Origin: Struthidea cinerea
Lineage: Eukaryota; Chordata; Aves; Passeriformes; Corcoracidae
Length of the DNA stretch: 64,000 bases
Direction of reading: 5' to 3'
Assembly: GCA_013397865.1 (NCBI GenBank)
Contig: VZTI01004542.1
Span: 2,272,305 to 2,336,304 of the forward strand
Shown here in pieces: positions 37,359 to 50,200 of this stretch. Below the pieces are notes generated by a model. That model had not been told where the DNA came from, searched no databases, and saw only the letters and a program-made list of their open reading frames with translations. Every line of letters starts with the position of its first letter. Position 1 is the first letter of the stretch. The position numbers and the translations under genes were made by a program.

Positions 37359-40339
37359 AGCAAAAGGTGTTCTGATGTCCTGCCTGCAATCTGGAGAATA
37401 ATAATTATTTCTGATATGAAGCCTTTTAGCTGAATGTTAAGAGGGAGGAGAAGATAACAGGGAAAAAAAAAGACAAAAAATTTTCTTGGGTTCTTATTCT
37501 TCACACCTTCAGGGAAGGAGTAGACGCATTTGCAACTTCAGTGTTATAAAAAAGCAAAGAATGATCTTAGGAAAGGTAGAGTAGAAAGGAAAAAGAAAAG
37601 AACAATATTTTTTGTATGGATTTCTGTTTTCTCTCCCCTGTTGCTGCTCCTCTATTCTCAATAAGCTTCCTAAGTTCTGGTCATTCTCTAAGGGGTAAGG
37701 TTGCAAACGAAGTACAATACACACTTGAAAGTGTGCCCCTCAAATTTCAAGATCTGGGAAGAGATTTTGCTATATTTCACAATGCATGAATGAGATGCTC
37801 TATCTTGCATATGCTCCAAATTAATTTCGAGGCTGAACTTTTAGGTAAATCAGAGGAAGAGCTTGGGACTGAGTGCAGGGGTAGGAGAGAACTGCAACTG
37901 GGAACTGAGGATGGACTGGAAAAAACAGGAGATAATACAGTTGGAAGCTGAGGGCATTAGAAGAGTTGTTTTACAGGCCTGGACCAGAATTATGGTGCCC
38001 CAGGTTCACGCTGGCACGTGTTGATCATGAATAAGCATCACCCTGTCCCTGAAAGCAGAAAGAGGGACATGGAGTCATTGTGCACCCCATGCTATTGCTA
38101 GGGCTGTGTTCCGAGTGAGGGAACAAAGAATAAATCCAGCCATGCTGAGAAATAAGGGCTTGATTGCTGTGCTCAATTACTGTGTATGTGAGAACCTGCC
38201 TTTGCCCAGCACTTGTATTTTTGGAGGATGACAACTTCGAAAAACTCTGAAACAAAATTTTTTTGAAAACCCTGGAAAATGTGACTTGGGACTTCCTAGA
38301 CATTTTGTTTCTGTTTTCTTTTGCTTTCTTTATCCCATGTCAACAACTTCCTATTTCTAATGGTTTCTTCATTTATGGTTTTGGCCTTTGCTTTTCTGTC
38401 TGTTCCAGCCACACTGTATGAAGCCAAGGCTTTCTAATCTGCATTTGAAACACATATCCAAGAGGAGATTAGTTTCAAAATGAGACTAGAAAATAGTACC
38501 TGGCTCCCTCAGATAAGCCTGAGACAAAGCCAGAACAGTGCTGAACTCTTTGGAGTCCTGGTTATTCCATTGACTTATGCTTCCCTTTTACTCCTGCATT
38601 GAAATGCAGTTATAGTTCAGAAAAGTGGCAGCAAAGAGCAGCTTGCGGGGTGTCATATTCAATCTCTGTCAATGATGCCCAAGTCCAATCAAAGGACATT
38701 TTCTCCCCACCCCTGTCACATAAGTACTCTGGCACCAGGAGTGCTACCTTAGATCTCTCAGACAAACTGGCTGCCTTCTTAGCTGCTGCACTGACAGAGA
38801 ATGTGGAAACAAAAACCTCTAAGCAGAATGGTCTGTTTTTGTGGAGTAACTCTTTTACTTATATAACAGTATCGTGGCAGCTCCAACAAAATTCAGTGTC
38901 TAATTATCTTTTTCCTTCTTCTGCACCGCATGACACAAAGGAAACAGAATATGCCTTGGAGCTTTTGGTGCAAAGAACTACACCCATAGAATATATTTCC
39001 ACTACTTTGATGCTGTAAATGTCATCATGCCTAGTATTTATCTGCCCAGTGTCCAGGGCTTTGTGTCATGAGAAAAAAGACAGCTAAATAATACAAAATG
39101 TCTCCAACAAATGCGAGTTTGGATTTTTGTGTTTGTTTTCATCACAGTTGCATTCCTTCTGTGTTGCTTTCTGCCAGCATCCTGGGGCTAGGGGTGATCT
39201 GGGACAGGGGGAGGTGGAAGAACAGATTATAAAACAGTAAATAAAACAGTCATGGGAAGGACATGCAGAGTTTGCAGTGGTGTGCATTGTTGATTTGAAA
39301 GCTGAGCTTTTCCAGCAACAGAACAGAAACACTCCATGACTTCAGTGCATATGGCAAAACACTGGAGAAAAATCATAGTCTTTTGTCCAGATTTTCACGA
39401 ACGGAAGAGAGGCTAAGGTTGCAGAAGAAAATTACTCTTTGTAATTTCTCTGGGTATCAAAAGAGTGGTTTCAGAAGGAACGATTTAAGTGTTGAATGGT
39501 GATGGACTTGATAACAGCCTGTGTCCAATATCCTGAGAAGTGGTGTATTAATGCATTGTCCCCATTTCTGAGTCACAAATGAAACTATGATGTTCTTCCT
39601 TTCCTGAGGTTCTGAAAGTGCTATTTAATGACCTAAAATTATTTTCTTTATCTTAACCTGTCATAAAGTTTAGTTACATCTATATAGAAGTATATCCATG
39701 CCCTAAGTCAGGTAGAAGCTTAAAAAAGGAAACCAAAAAAAAAAAATGTAAGCCCGTGGTTTACAACCCATTTGGGGATTTTGGCACAATCCAGATTCTT
39801 CAATAGCAGTGATGCAAATTAAATTAGCTAAAATTTATTGATTCCCCAATTTAGCTAAATCTGATTCTGGTCCAATAGAGTGTTTGCACATGCAGGTGCA
39901 CTAAAATAATTCAGCACTTCTTAGACAATGGATTCAGTTACGTGTTCATAACTGGGCTCAACATGTCTCTTGGAGAATGGCAGGGAGGGACATCCTCTCA
40001 TGTGCAGATGGGCTGGGATAAATGAAGGTCAGGAATGTTTCTAGCCTGATCTTCACGGGTGAAAGATTAGTGCAATTGGAAGAAACAGACTAATGAGAAG
40101 GGAACTTCCCCTACATCCACCTGCCATCATATTTGTTAATGTCTTTTCTTTCAGCAAAGAATTAGATCCAGAAGCATAAAAAAATGTGTATTTTTCTGGG
40201 AAAAGACTGTGAAGGGAAACAATTTGTTAAGGCTAGTCTGAATACCTCTCTCTGAAGTGGCAAGTACTTGACATCTGCTTGAGTCAGCCATCCTAGAGCT
40301 TTCTTGTTCCCACCACATAGAACTTTACAGTAAAACGCC

Positions 40340-40352
40340 TTTTTTTTTTTTT
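40340..40352. repeat. T homopolymer tract
   Basis: Thirteen T within otherwise mixed sequence. Confidence 0.6.
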
Positions 40353-43300
40353 CCTTACTCCCATCCTTTCCCACTGAAGGTGGAGGGGGAAGGGATTTGC
40401 TGCTCTGAGATAACAAAACTGTGAAAACAGAAGCAGAGACATAGGAGCTGCTTGCCTTCATCCTGCACAGCATTGCCCTACACTGATGGAGGCCTTCTGT
40501 GGCTCTGCATTTTGCTCTCATTCTGAACATACTGATGTGAGAGGAGGTGATGGTACCTTGGCTTCCAATTAGATCAAAGCTGCAATGCAAAACACCATCT
40601 TTGGAGTCCTCTTAGGAGAAGCAAAAAGCAAAAAAGGAAAGCATCATGTCAGAGAAGGGAAGAGATAAATAGGGAGTCAGAGAAGGATGGCTGTGGAAAA
40701 GTAGAGGTGAAGTCTGGCCCTTCCAGGAACGTGTTCTCCTTCCTGCAGTGTTTTTCCAAGTTCTGATTCTTCCAGGCTGTCAAGTGAGAAAGGACAGCTA
40801 TCCATTTTCAGGGACATATCAAAATCTGATGAATCCTGTATTTTATCACCTTTGAGAGCAATTTTCCAATCATGCTGCTGCTATATTTACTCAGGATGGC
40901 TGAATCCAGAGAGCAGAAAAATAGTGCAGCACTCATCCACAATTTGAACCAAGCTCAATTCAGCGCCTGGGAACTTTATTTTATAGAGGCAGTTGAGATT
41001 TATTACTTCAGTGTCAAAGGTAGTGATCTGGCCAAGTACGTAAGTAGAATATTGCCCTTTGTGGAATGAGAATTTGGTCCTGTTTGCATCCTGCTCTGTA
41101 TGGATATGTCTAATTTCAGTACCCTGGTGGTGTACCAGTTCAGTGCTTGCATGTACCACGCTCTCTTGTTTCCATAAATCCATGAGTAATGGCCAGAAAG
41201 GAGCCGTGTCCCTGAAAAGTGACGGATGGACTACGGGCAATGCACCTGCCATGCAGCTCCCTACAACTTATGCTGTTAGGGCCTGAGGGAGAGTCTCAAT
41301 AAGCTGAAATGATTTTAGTTCTGCTTTTGGGGCAGCTGCTTTATCGTGTGTGCCAAAGACGTGAATGAGTGTGGAAAGTAATCCTTCCAGGTGCCAGGGA
41401 GCTCTTTTGTCACATGGCCTGTAAGAATGAATGATTTGGTCACTGAGAATCTGGCTTAGACGAGATTTTGGAAATGAGAAAATTAGCACTGAAAGGACGC
41501 AAATATTTTTATTTCTACTTGAAAGCGTCGTGAATGTAAACTCTGTTTCTTCGGCCTTTCTGCAACAAGAAACAGAGTCAGCCATATGGCAAAGTTGAGA
41601 CACTTCTTTATGCAGTAACACAGAGCTGCTGACTGGGGCCACGAAAGTTCTCACTGGTTTAACCCTAGAGGTTCCCCATCCTAGATCTTGTGCACTCGAA
41701 AGACTGATGGAAAAAATCCACTTGTCAGAGGAAAAGTTGACACACTCGTGACTTCTAGCACAGTTGCGTTGGAGTGGGAGTAGGGATGGTAGAAATAGCC
41801 TTGACAAAGAAGGAGTACCAGGCAAAGTGCAGGTGACAGTGCAATTTATCACATGGCTGTGAAATGTATTAGCTGCCTATCACCCTCAGTTATGTAAAAC
41901 AAAAAGAGGGAGAATTGATTAAACTGTGACCTCTTCCATCTACTGGCTGTCATTTTAGTACCTGTGACAGAACCTGGTGTCTAGTCATTAAAAGCAGACT
42001 TCTCCATTTCAGTTTTGAGCAGTAGATTAATAGTTCATGTTGTGTGATTTCTTTTCCCTCTGCCTGTCTCAGTACACAGAGAGGAAGCTCTCCTCCGTGT
42101 TCATCACCCCTCTGGGGTCAGCTGTCCACCCACCACAGAGCCATGGTGGATCTCTGTGCCAGGGCTCTCTCCTCTCTCTCTTTTGGCCCACGTTCTCTAA
42201 CTCTTGTGTCTGGATCTGGATCTCTATCTAATCCTGGCAGCACAATGTTCTGATCTCTCCTGAATAGCTTGACATCAAATCCTAGAGGGAAGAGGGATGC
42301 ACTGGGCACTTCCAAGCTCCCATTCCTAGGGGAAGATATCTTCAGAAGTTTAGTTATACAAAGAATTATGTTTGACTCTATGGCAAAAAACTTGAAGCAG
42401 CAAATAATTTATCACCACACTTAAGGGGAAGTTTTACATGTGTCTTTTACAGTCTGTTTCCACCTGGTTAGTCCAGATAAGGTTTTAAAAGATCCCCTAT
42501 TCCATAGAAGCTTGATACCTCCACCTCCCATTATCTGTTTACAGAGATGCATAGCCATAAAGTTAAACTTTGAAAAGGTAGCTGCTAATTATGAAAATTA
42601 ATTAGTGAACTGACGCAGAGTCTTTAATCAATATAGGTAACTACCTGAGCTGAGTCAGTAACTGAGCTGCAGGCAGACTCTGCAGAGTAAGGGTTGCAAT
42701 ATGAGTGTGCTGCTTCTGTGGCGAGGATTTATCTGAGACAGTACAAGCTTTGTAATGCAGGGGACTGCCAGGTCTTTGAGAATCATTCTGGCATTTCAGT
42801 AGTCCAAAGTGTGTCCATAATGAATACACAACGGCTGACCTTCAGGTGTCCGTGTACCTTCATCCATCCCCATGCCAGGTAATCTGAGCAGCTAATGTAG
42901 AAGGGCAGGGTGTTCACAGATTATTAAAATGCATTTGCTTGGGACCTCTGCATTACCAAAAGATGCTAGAATGAGTATCTGAAGACCCAGGATCAGTCAG
43001 CAAGGATTTTTCTTCAGGAATTAGGAATGTACTTAATGAATTATCATTTAGTAGAAGCATTATTTTCTTTAGCGGTTCACCTTGTGACTGTGCCGCAGGT
43101 ACCCTGATGTGAGAGCATCTCCCCTGAACAGCTGCTCTCACCATCCTTTCCCATTGGGTTAGAATACACTTCTTCTTGCCTGGAAGGGTTTAATTTCCCT
43201 GTTATTGTAGTCAGCTGCATCCTGCTGCATCAGTGAAAGGAACATACTGGGGGATATGAAAGAGTTTGGGAAGATGACTGCCCATGGTCTGGCACTAGGC

Positions 43301-44221
43301 CAGTGTTGAATCTCCAGTAATCTGATCCCACTATATAAAATCCTTATTGTTCTGGTTTTAGAATGTTCCTACTGTAGACTTTCCTAGGATGGGGTGTGAG
43401 AAATATTGTGAACATGACTCTTCCCTGAGTTGTACTGCTCTCAGATCCTCTCCTGAAGAATTAAGCAGGAGGATTGTGTTTGTTTGCCTCTGGATGTTCT
43501 CCAAGATCGAAACTTCTGCAGCTAGACCTGGGCTATTTGTGCTTTAATTTTGTACTGGCTTTCATTTGAGTAATAGAGCCAGGGAGAGGAGTAAGCCCAG
43601 TGAAATATTAATAAAACACCAGCAGGATGAAGAATGGATCCAGCAAGCTCCCAGTGTAAAGAAAAGCAGTGTCAAGCTGCTCATATTTGTGCCAGCTCAG
43701 TAGCCATGTAGGACCTTTCTGGTAGCTAAGCAACAGAGGCCATAAAGACATCCAGGCCACATGAGCTACATCTTCAGACTTTTTTCCCTATGGGAAAGCT
43801 GTGAGAGTGGGCAGACAGGGAGGAGAGAAGCCAGCAGTGGATTTCTTCCTGTATTTCAAAGCAGCCAAAGTGGGGACTAGGATCTAGTTGTGTGAATGTG
43901 TTACAGAAGAAGAAAAGTTCTGTGAATTCAAGTGAGTCCTGGGAACCTTACAAAAGCCCAGTGTGCAATTTGGAAAGTTCACAGAACCTTTGTGTCCCTG
44001 GGATTCACCAGTCACCACCTAATAAATACAAGTCTCCTTATGCTGATTATAGAGTTCTGCCTGCTTTAGTTGCCTGGGTCTATTAGTCACCAAATTAAAT
44101 TTTGTATAAGTAATAGTGAACCACTTTCAGGTAGTTCTACTCAGGAAATAATGAAGAGCAGCCTGAAAATCAACTTACCTATCCATTTATTCTGTGGATA
44201 AATGCCGGAGAAAGTCATAAT

Positions 44222-44345
44222 AGCAATAACTGAGATTTATTTAACTCCTTTCATTTGAAAGAATCCCGGAGGGCTTTTCTCACAGCATACAAAGAGATTG
44301 CTCACTCCCTGATGAAATGCAACACTTCTGGGGTGAAACACAGCA
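44222..44345 (+). repeat. Possible old interspersed repeat
   Basis: The segment reads GAGATTTATTTAACTCCTTT, CATTTGAAAGAATCCCGGAG, then CTCACTCCCTGATGAAATGC and GGGTGAAACACAGCAACTG. It resembles an amniote interspersed repeat with the theme TTTATA-CA-CTTTCAT, AAAGGATCCCAAAGCA, TGAAATGCAGCCAC. I recall the theme but cannot name the family with confidence. Confidence 0.25.
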
Positions 44346-46449
44346 ACTGCTCTACTCCATCAAGACCTACATAAAATTTGTTAACAGGTAAAGAGAGAAA
44401 CAATGGTAGTATTTTTTGTAGACAGAATGTAATCTTCTTAACTGGAATTTGTCCAGAATCTTGGATTTTAAAAGTTTTGTGCTTGCAAAAAAAAGGATGG
44501 GTTATCAGGACCTTGATTTTGTATCTTATCCAAAGGACAGCTATGTGTTGGGCACTAGTTCAGTACAGACTAACAAGCAAGACCATCTTGTATTAATTAG
44601 TAGATCTTTACAGCATCTGGGTTTTCCTCTGAGGCCGTTCCATCATCCAGGTTCAGACTTGCCTGATTAATAACAAATCATGAGATCATGCTCCTAAGGA
44701 GTTGCAGATACAAGTTTACTACTCTTAATGGAAACTGGATTACCTTTACCTTTTTTTTTCCCTTGCCAAAAACTGAATTAGGTGTGTGGAGCTCAGAAGA
44801 TGTCTTTGGGAGCTTGAGGAGAGATACTGTGTGTTATTACCTGACATGAACACAGCACAGATGGTTGCAGCACACCCTCCTGCTGCTCCATGCTGACCTC
44901 AGTGTCGTGTTAGTGTAGGTGAGATCATGGGAGAACCTGCCGGAGGGTGAAAGAGGGGCAGCATCTTGTTGGTACCAGCAAGTGGAAATCATGTGCATGT
45001 ACACAGAGCACAGGAGGGTTTCCCTACAGAACGTGGCTCTTGAGTCAAGCTCTGCACGTTTGCACATGATTTACCTTGTGGTCTTCATTGCCTTCTCAGG
45101 CTGCTAAGCTCTACTGCAAAATAATATTACGAAAAATACCATTATTAATCCATCTATCTATGCGTGTCTCTACCTAGTAATTATCAGAAACACGTAACTG
45201 AGGTTCAGGCTGGCTTTCCCTTTGAGCAATAGGAGAACTGAGAGCTGATACATAGTGAAAGCTGGCAGAAAAATTTCCTTCGGAAGTGACCTTCCTGACT
45301 AATGAGCAGTTGAGGGTCACAACCACAGAACAAATAAATGAGGGGACCATTTCAGAAAAACTAAGCAGTAAATTATGGTAGAACACAAGAATATCAATCA
45401 TTCTGCTTCGGCTTTAATATCTCAAACTGTTGATGCAGGCTGGATAGAGACAAGAAAATCCAAGTGCCAGATCTAAAAGCAGTAAGGACTTGGGCTGGCT
45501 GTGTGGTGGTAAGAAGACAGCTGTAAGCATTAGGTTGTCATCTTCGTTCCACTTCATCTCTTGTTTCTTTCTGTGTTCTTCTCAGGATCTCTTTTTCCTG
45601 CCATATTTTATCAGACATATTATTGTCATAAATGAAGCAGTGGTTTGGAGTTGTGTATGTTTCTGCAAATTAAGGGAAAAGTTGAGTAACCTTTTGTTAA
45701 TGGTTGAACAAGTGTTAACAAAAGTAGAGGCTGAAGATACCACAGCCTAAATTCCTGGTACAAAAAAGAGTTATATCAGACCAGATTCTTATTAACCCTA
45801 ATCAGAAATCAGAATGCAGCTGGACCTTTGTTATATACTGACTCTTCAGTAGCCAGCAGGGCTACTGGTGAGCAAATGCCAGTGGTACTGCTGATGGTTT
45901 GCTTAAAAATATCTTTAGTTACAGTGTTGTTTGCCTTCTCTGATAACATTTGAAAGTGTTACCCAATTGCACACAAATGCGGGAGAGGGAGTAAAAATCT
46001 TAGTAAGGGTATAAAAGTGTATTGAAAATGGGTGTTAAAATAGAGCAGAGAAAGCCCTGGTTTTACCCCCACTGGTGAGTGCAGGCAGACCTTGGCTGGT
46101 AAATGTCCTCCTGGCTGCAGAAGGCTGCCTGGCTGGTTAGCATATCCAGTATTAGTCATCCTCTGAACTGACGTGGACTTGTTCCAGTGCTTTGGTATTC
46201 ATGGAGGACTTTGCTGGCGAACTTGGGATGCTGCAGAGTGGGGAAGTGATTTGGTTGAATCAATAGGAACTTGGGCTGCTTTGGAAACTTTTTTTTCTTT
46301 TAATCTTATCCATTCTGAAAACACTGCTGAAACCACTCAACAACAACCATTTGTGAAACTAATGGGCTGTTCTAGCCTGAATGTCCCCCACATCCAGTGG
46401 CTGGGAGCCAGAAACTCCTGCATTTTTCATAAAGTGCCTAAAGTACTGT

Positions 46450-46506
46450 CTCTTACACTTTGTGCTTTGGTTTTGCTGTCTGTGGAAATGGGAACAATAA
46501 ATCCTG
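46450..46506 (+). repeat. MIR/CORE-SINE-like relic
   Basis: CTTACACTTTGTGCTTTGG, then TTTTGCTGTCTGTGGAAATG, then GGAACAATAAATCCTGG parallels the MIR segment CTTAACCTCTCTGTGCCTC, AGTTTCCTCATCTGTAAAAT, GGGGATAATAATACCT with few indels. This is the clearest MIR-like match in the window. Birds keep few such copies, all old. Confidence 0.4.
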
Positions 46507-47202
46507 GTCTCCACAGCGAGGTCTTTTAAAACTTCCCTCCAAAGAGATAACAGCACAGTGCACAGTCTGCATCTGCCCAGCTCCAGCCACACCTGGCTTT
46601 GCTCCATGCTGTACAGACTTGGTCTGGAGCATTCCCAGGAGCCAAGTGATTAAGGAGTGCTGTGCTGAGATAAAGCAGGAGCAAGGGGAGTAGAAAGATC
46701 GGTTCCACAGGTAATGGTTGTAAGAGAAATAGGCCACACAGAGTGACTGTGCTGGAGAGCCTGACTGTCAGAGCATCACTCACCAGGCCAGCAGGAACCT
46801 GCTGACTGCTACAAAGACCTTTCATAGCCTTGTGAGGCACACACAGGTGGAAGGGCAGCAGCCACTTCTGAATACTGTGTTTGCTGGAACCGCGGTAATT
46901 GGAATTATCATAGTGCTTCGTGGAAATCTTTCTTGAGGAAGAATCTGTAATCTGGATGTCTTGCAGGCTTTTACCTCTATAACCCTAGGCTGCAAGAACA
47001 CCTGGTACACAGGAAAACAACTCTGCATATTCTGTAAACTGACATCCATGCACAATTTATGAGAACAATAGCATAATCTTTCTTTTTCTACCATGTGAAG
47101 GATATATGATGATCAAAACAATTTCCAAGGACATGTTGGAAATCTAGACCAGAATTTACATTGAGCCTGTTATTGAGCCTGTTTGTTTGGGGTTTTTTTT
47201 TT

Positions 47203-47269
47203 NNNNNNNNNNNNNNNNNNNNNNNNNNNNNNNNNNNNNNNNNNNNNNNNNNNNNNNNNNNNNNNNNNN
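47203..47269. other. Assembly gap (67 N)
   Basis: Sixty-seven unresolved bases directly follow GGGG and ten T. The gap starts inside one of the recurrent GGGG-T tracts, which suggests that the tract itself was hard to sequence or assemble. Confidence 0.98.
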
Positions 47270-50200
47270 GATTTGTCATTTTTGTCAAGAGAGATTTCCT
47301 GGTTTACAAATTAGCCCCTTGGTTTTAGTGATTACTGGCAACCCCGTGCAGCAGGTCAGAGGAAGCAATGCAGCCCGGTGATTGAAATGCATCCTAAAAA
47401 GATGCTGGGTGTGAGCACAGACGAGCTCTCATTTGTCATTTGTTAGCTGTCTAGGCCCCATCACTCTGTATCCAGAGAATGAAGTCAAAATATTTCTCAC
47501 CATAATGGAGTAGCTATAAATGATGCCATAAATATCTAAGCAAATATGGGAATCGCTACTGCTCAGCTGTAACTTGCATATGGGATGTGACATATTGCTG
47601 TTCAGGAAAACTTAATTGAATCCATTTTCCATGAGAAAACACAGCTTTAGCAAAGTGGATCTTTTTCAGAAATCAAAGAAGTTTCCAAGAATCTGCCTGT
47701 AACATATTTTCTTGACACAAATCCTTTTTGAAATTGCCTCTTATGTTTGATTTTTAGGGAAAAAAAGTTAATTTCATTTCTATTACTTCTAGTATTTTTC
47801 TCCATTTTTCATACTATTTTAGTATTACTAATGCAAAATATGTCATTTATTATAAAATACATTTTTTCAAGGGGAGAAAAAAATCACAGTAGTTGTATGT
47901 TCCAGTTTGGTGCAATTCTATAAATTTGGAGTTTTCACTGGCTCTCTTAAGCCTTCCCATAATCATAGATGCCAAAGTACAGCTTCCTTATTTACTTTCC
48001 CTGTGAAATTTTGCTGGTGCAAATCATTCTCCTGTCATTTGGCCTGTCACTTGTAAATAATCTGAATTGTGGGCTTGTGCCATTCTGTGTCAGAACTGTT
48101 TCACCTGTCTTGTACAGACTGTAAATCCAAAAATTGCATTTTCTGGGCAACAGGGTAAAAAGCACAGGAGAGAATGCAAAGCCTATATTTATGGCATTGC
48201 CCAAAGACTGAACTGTCAACAGGGAAATAATACTTCTTTCTTATAAACACTATTATGCCATAAGTGAAGTCAACAAGAGTTCTGCTGCTGGCCTCAGTGG
48301 GAGCAGGACAGGATCCAGGCAAGTAGATCATGTATTTCCTCATTTTACCTTTGCACACACAGCCTGGTGATAGAGAGCTGAGAAGACTTTGGATTGACTT
48401 ACACTGATGTATGTTATTTGCAGTGACTTAAATAGCTGCTTTTATTATTATGATGATGATAGGGCCTGCAGACCCCAATTAAGACTTGGGGACATCATGG
48501 TTTGACATTGTATAATTACAAAGGGAAACGTCTCTCTGAACTCATGATCCCCTGAAGCTGTGTGCATACTCTGCAGGAAGCACGAGCCTTTTGTTGAAGA
48601 ACAGTTCTGCACCTTTTATTTCAATGCATAATTACTAATGGAATTAGTATCTTCATGCAAGACAGTTTCTTTGTTGCCTTCCTTCTAGAACATTTCAGCT
48701 CTCCTTCAGTGCCAAGATGACCTTTTGGTCAATGTGAATTTTTGTTCTCTAGGGAAATCTATCTGTGTCCTTTCCTTTTTTAATCTCATTCTCTCTCCTC
48801 CATGCATATCCACTCTTTTCTCTCTTGGATTTCATTCTGCTGCAGCATAATCTCAGTGCACAAGTCAGGGAGAACGAGATGGACAAACGCCTTTGAGATC
48901 TTTGATTTATCAAAATATTTTCATTCCAAAACGATGGCAGGGGAAATTGCATCATCCGTATATCTGTCTAGGGAAGAGAAAGCAGACTGGGAAATATTTC
49001 TGCAGAATGATGGACTCTGGTGTCAGTGTCTGTTCCAATGAAATAAAAAATGTGTATGTGGAGAGTTAGAAGAATTAAAGAACATCTGTAGGTATAGATG
49101 ACTACTCTTTGGCATCCATAACTGAGGAGACAGCTCGGCCAACTTTGTTTCTCTTGCTTTCGAAAACCCAAATAGATAAACTTAGTCTCAGGAGAGAAAT
49201 CAGAAGAAAAGTCGAACTCTCTCCTTCTTGAATCTTGGTTTTTAATTATAACTCAATATTGATTTTATGAAATTATTGGTCTCATGTCTGGTTTAAATAG
49301 GTGCAGCTCCATGGGTTTTCATGGAATTCCCTGATTTCTTCCTGTTGATGATCTGGTTTGCTGTAGCTGTGGTAGCTAAAGCCCTGTCCAAGATGAAGTC
49401 ATTTTACTGGCCACAGTCCAGATACAAAGGCTTTCTCCAAGAAACCAGGAGGCTTAGGAAAAAAGTCCTCAGCTGGCACAGTTGTCACTGTTGTTGGGTT
49501 TCAGGTCAAATCTAACTGAGACTCAGTTTGATCCTGGAGATTTGCTCTTGTGTGAGTGCTGACTATTTTTTGTTACACTGGAACGTAACAAAAAGGTTGA
49601 TTGGTTTCTGAAGACTCTATGTTTTCAGATGCTACAGAGTCAAAAATCCATCTCTTTAAATGAGTGCCAGGAAATCACAGACCAGCTTTAGGCACAGCAG
49701 TTTCTTGGGGACAGGAGGTTGCTGGGAATAGCTGGCTTGGCCTCTGGGCTCCTTGCAGTGCTGAAGGAAGCTAAGCTTCTTGCAGCCAAGGAAGTACTTG
49801 AGATGTGCCTTGCCCTCACAGAAGCCAGGGAAAGCCTGTCCCTTATGCCTTCTTGGCATCAGTGAGTACAGCCAGCCCGGCTTTGCAGTCCGTGCTCTCA
49901 GCAGCTCTGCCTCTGATCCCGCCTTAGGTACCACAGTTGAGTTTTACACCAATTTCTGAGAACCCTGCCATCAGCTCTTGTCAGAAATCCTTCATACCAG
50001 TGATGTAATACAGAGCTTGAGTCCAAACCAACTCAGTTGAAGTCTGTTCCATTGCAGTAGCAGTAGAGGAACCTAAGCAAAATGTATCTTTCACTTTTAG
50101 AGAATAATTTTTCACTATCAACTTTGCGGCGGCGCCTTTAAAATTTTCACGTAGCGAACAGTAGGATTTGCATAACAAGAATACTGAGGCTGTACATAGA

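Larger units (their letters stand above)
36450..46394. other. Long non-coding stretch
   Basis: About 10 kb without a supported gene. It contains the longest open frame of the window (41268-41852, minus strand, 194 codons), which has no recognisable domain, no hydrophobic signal and no paired splice sites. One or so such frame is expected by chance in 64 kb. T runs lie at 37346-37358 and 40340-40352. A possible old repeat is listed at 44222-44345. Confidence 0.5.

Noticed and set aside
38599..39018. 139-codon + strand frame
   Set aside because: No family motif, no acceptor/donor pair at its edges, and codon use like the surrounding non-coding DNA.
44175..44182. Minus-strand donor-like site (reverse complement of CTTACCTA)
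   Set aside because: No purine-rich acceptor complement lies to its right at exon distance.
47088..47381. Open frames reading through the 67-N gap
   Set aside because: Same reason: the unresolved bases hide stops, and no splice or family signal supports them.
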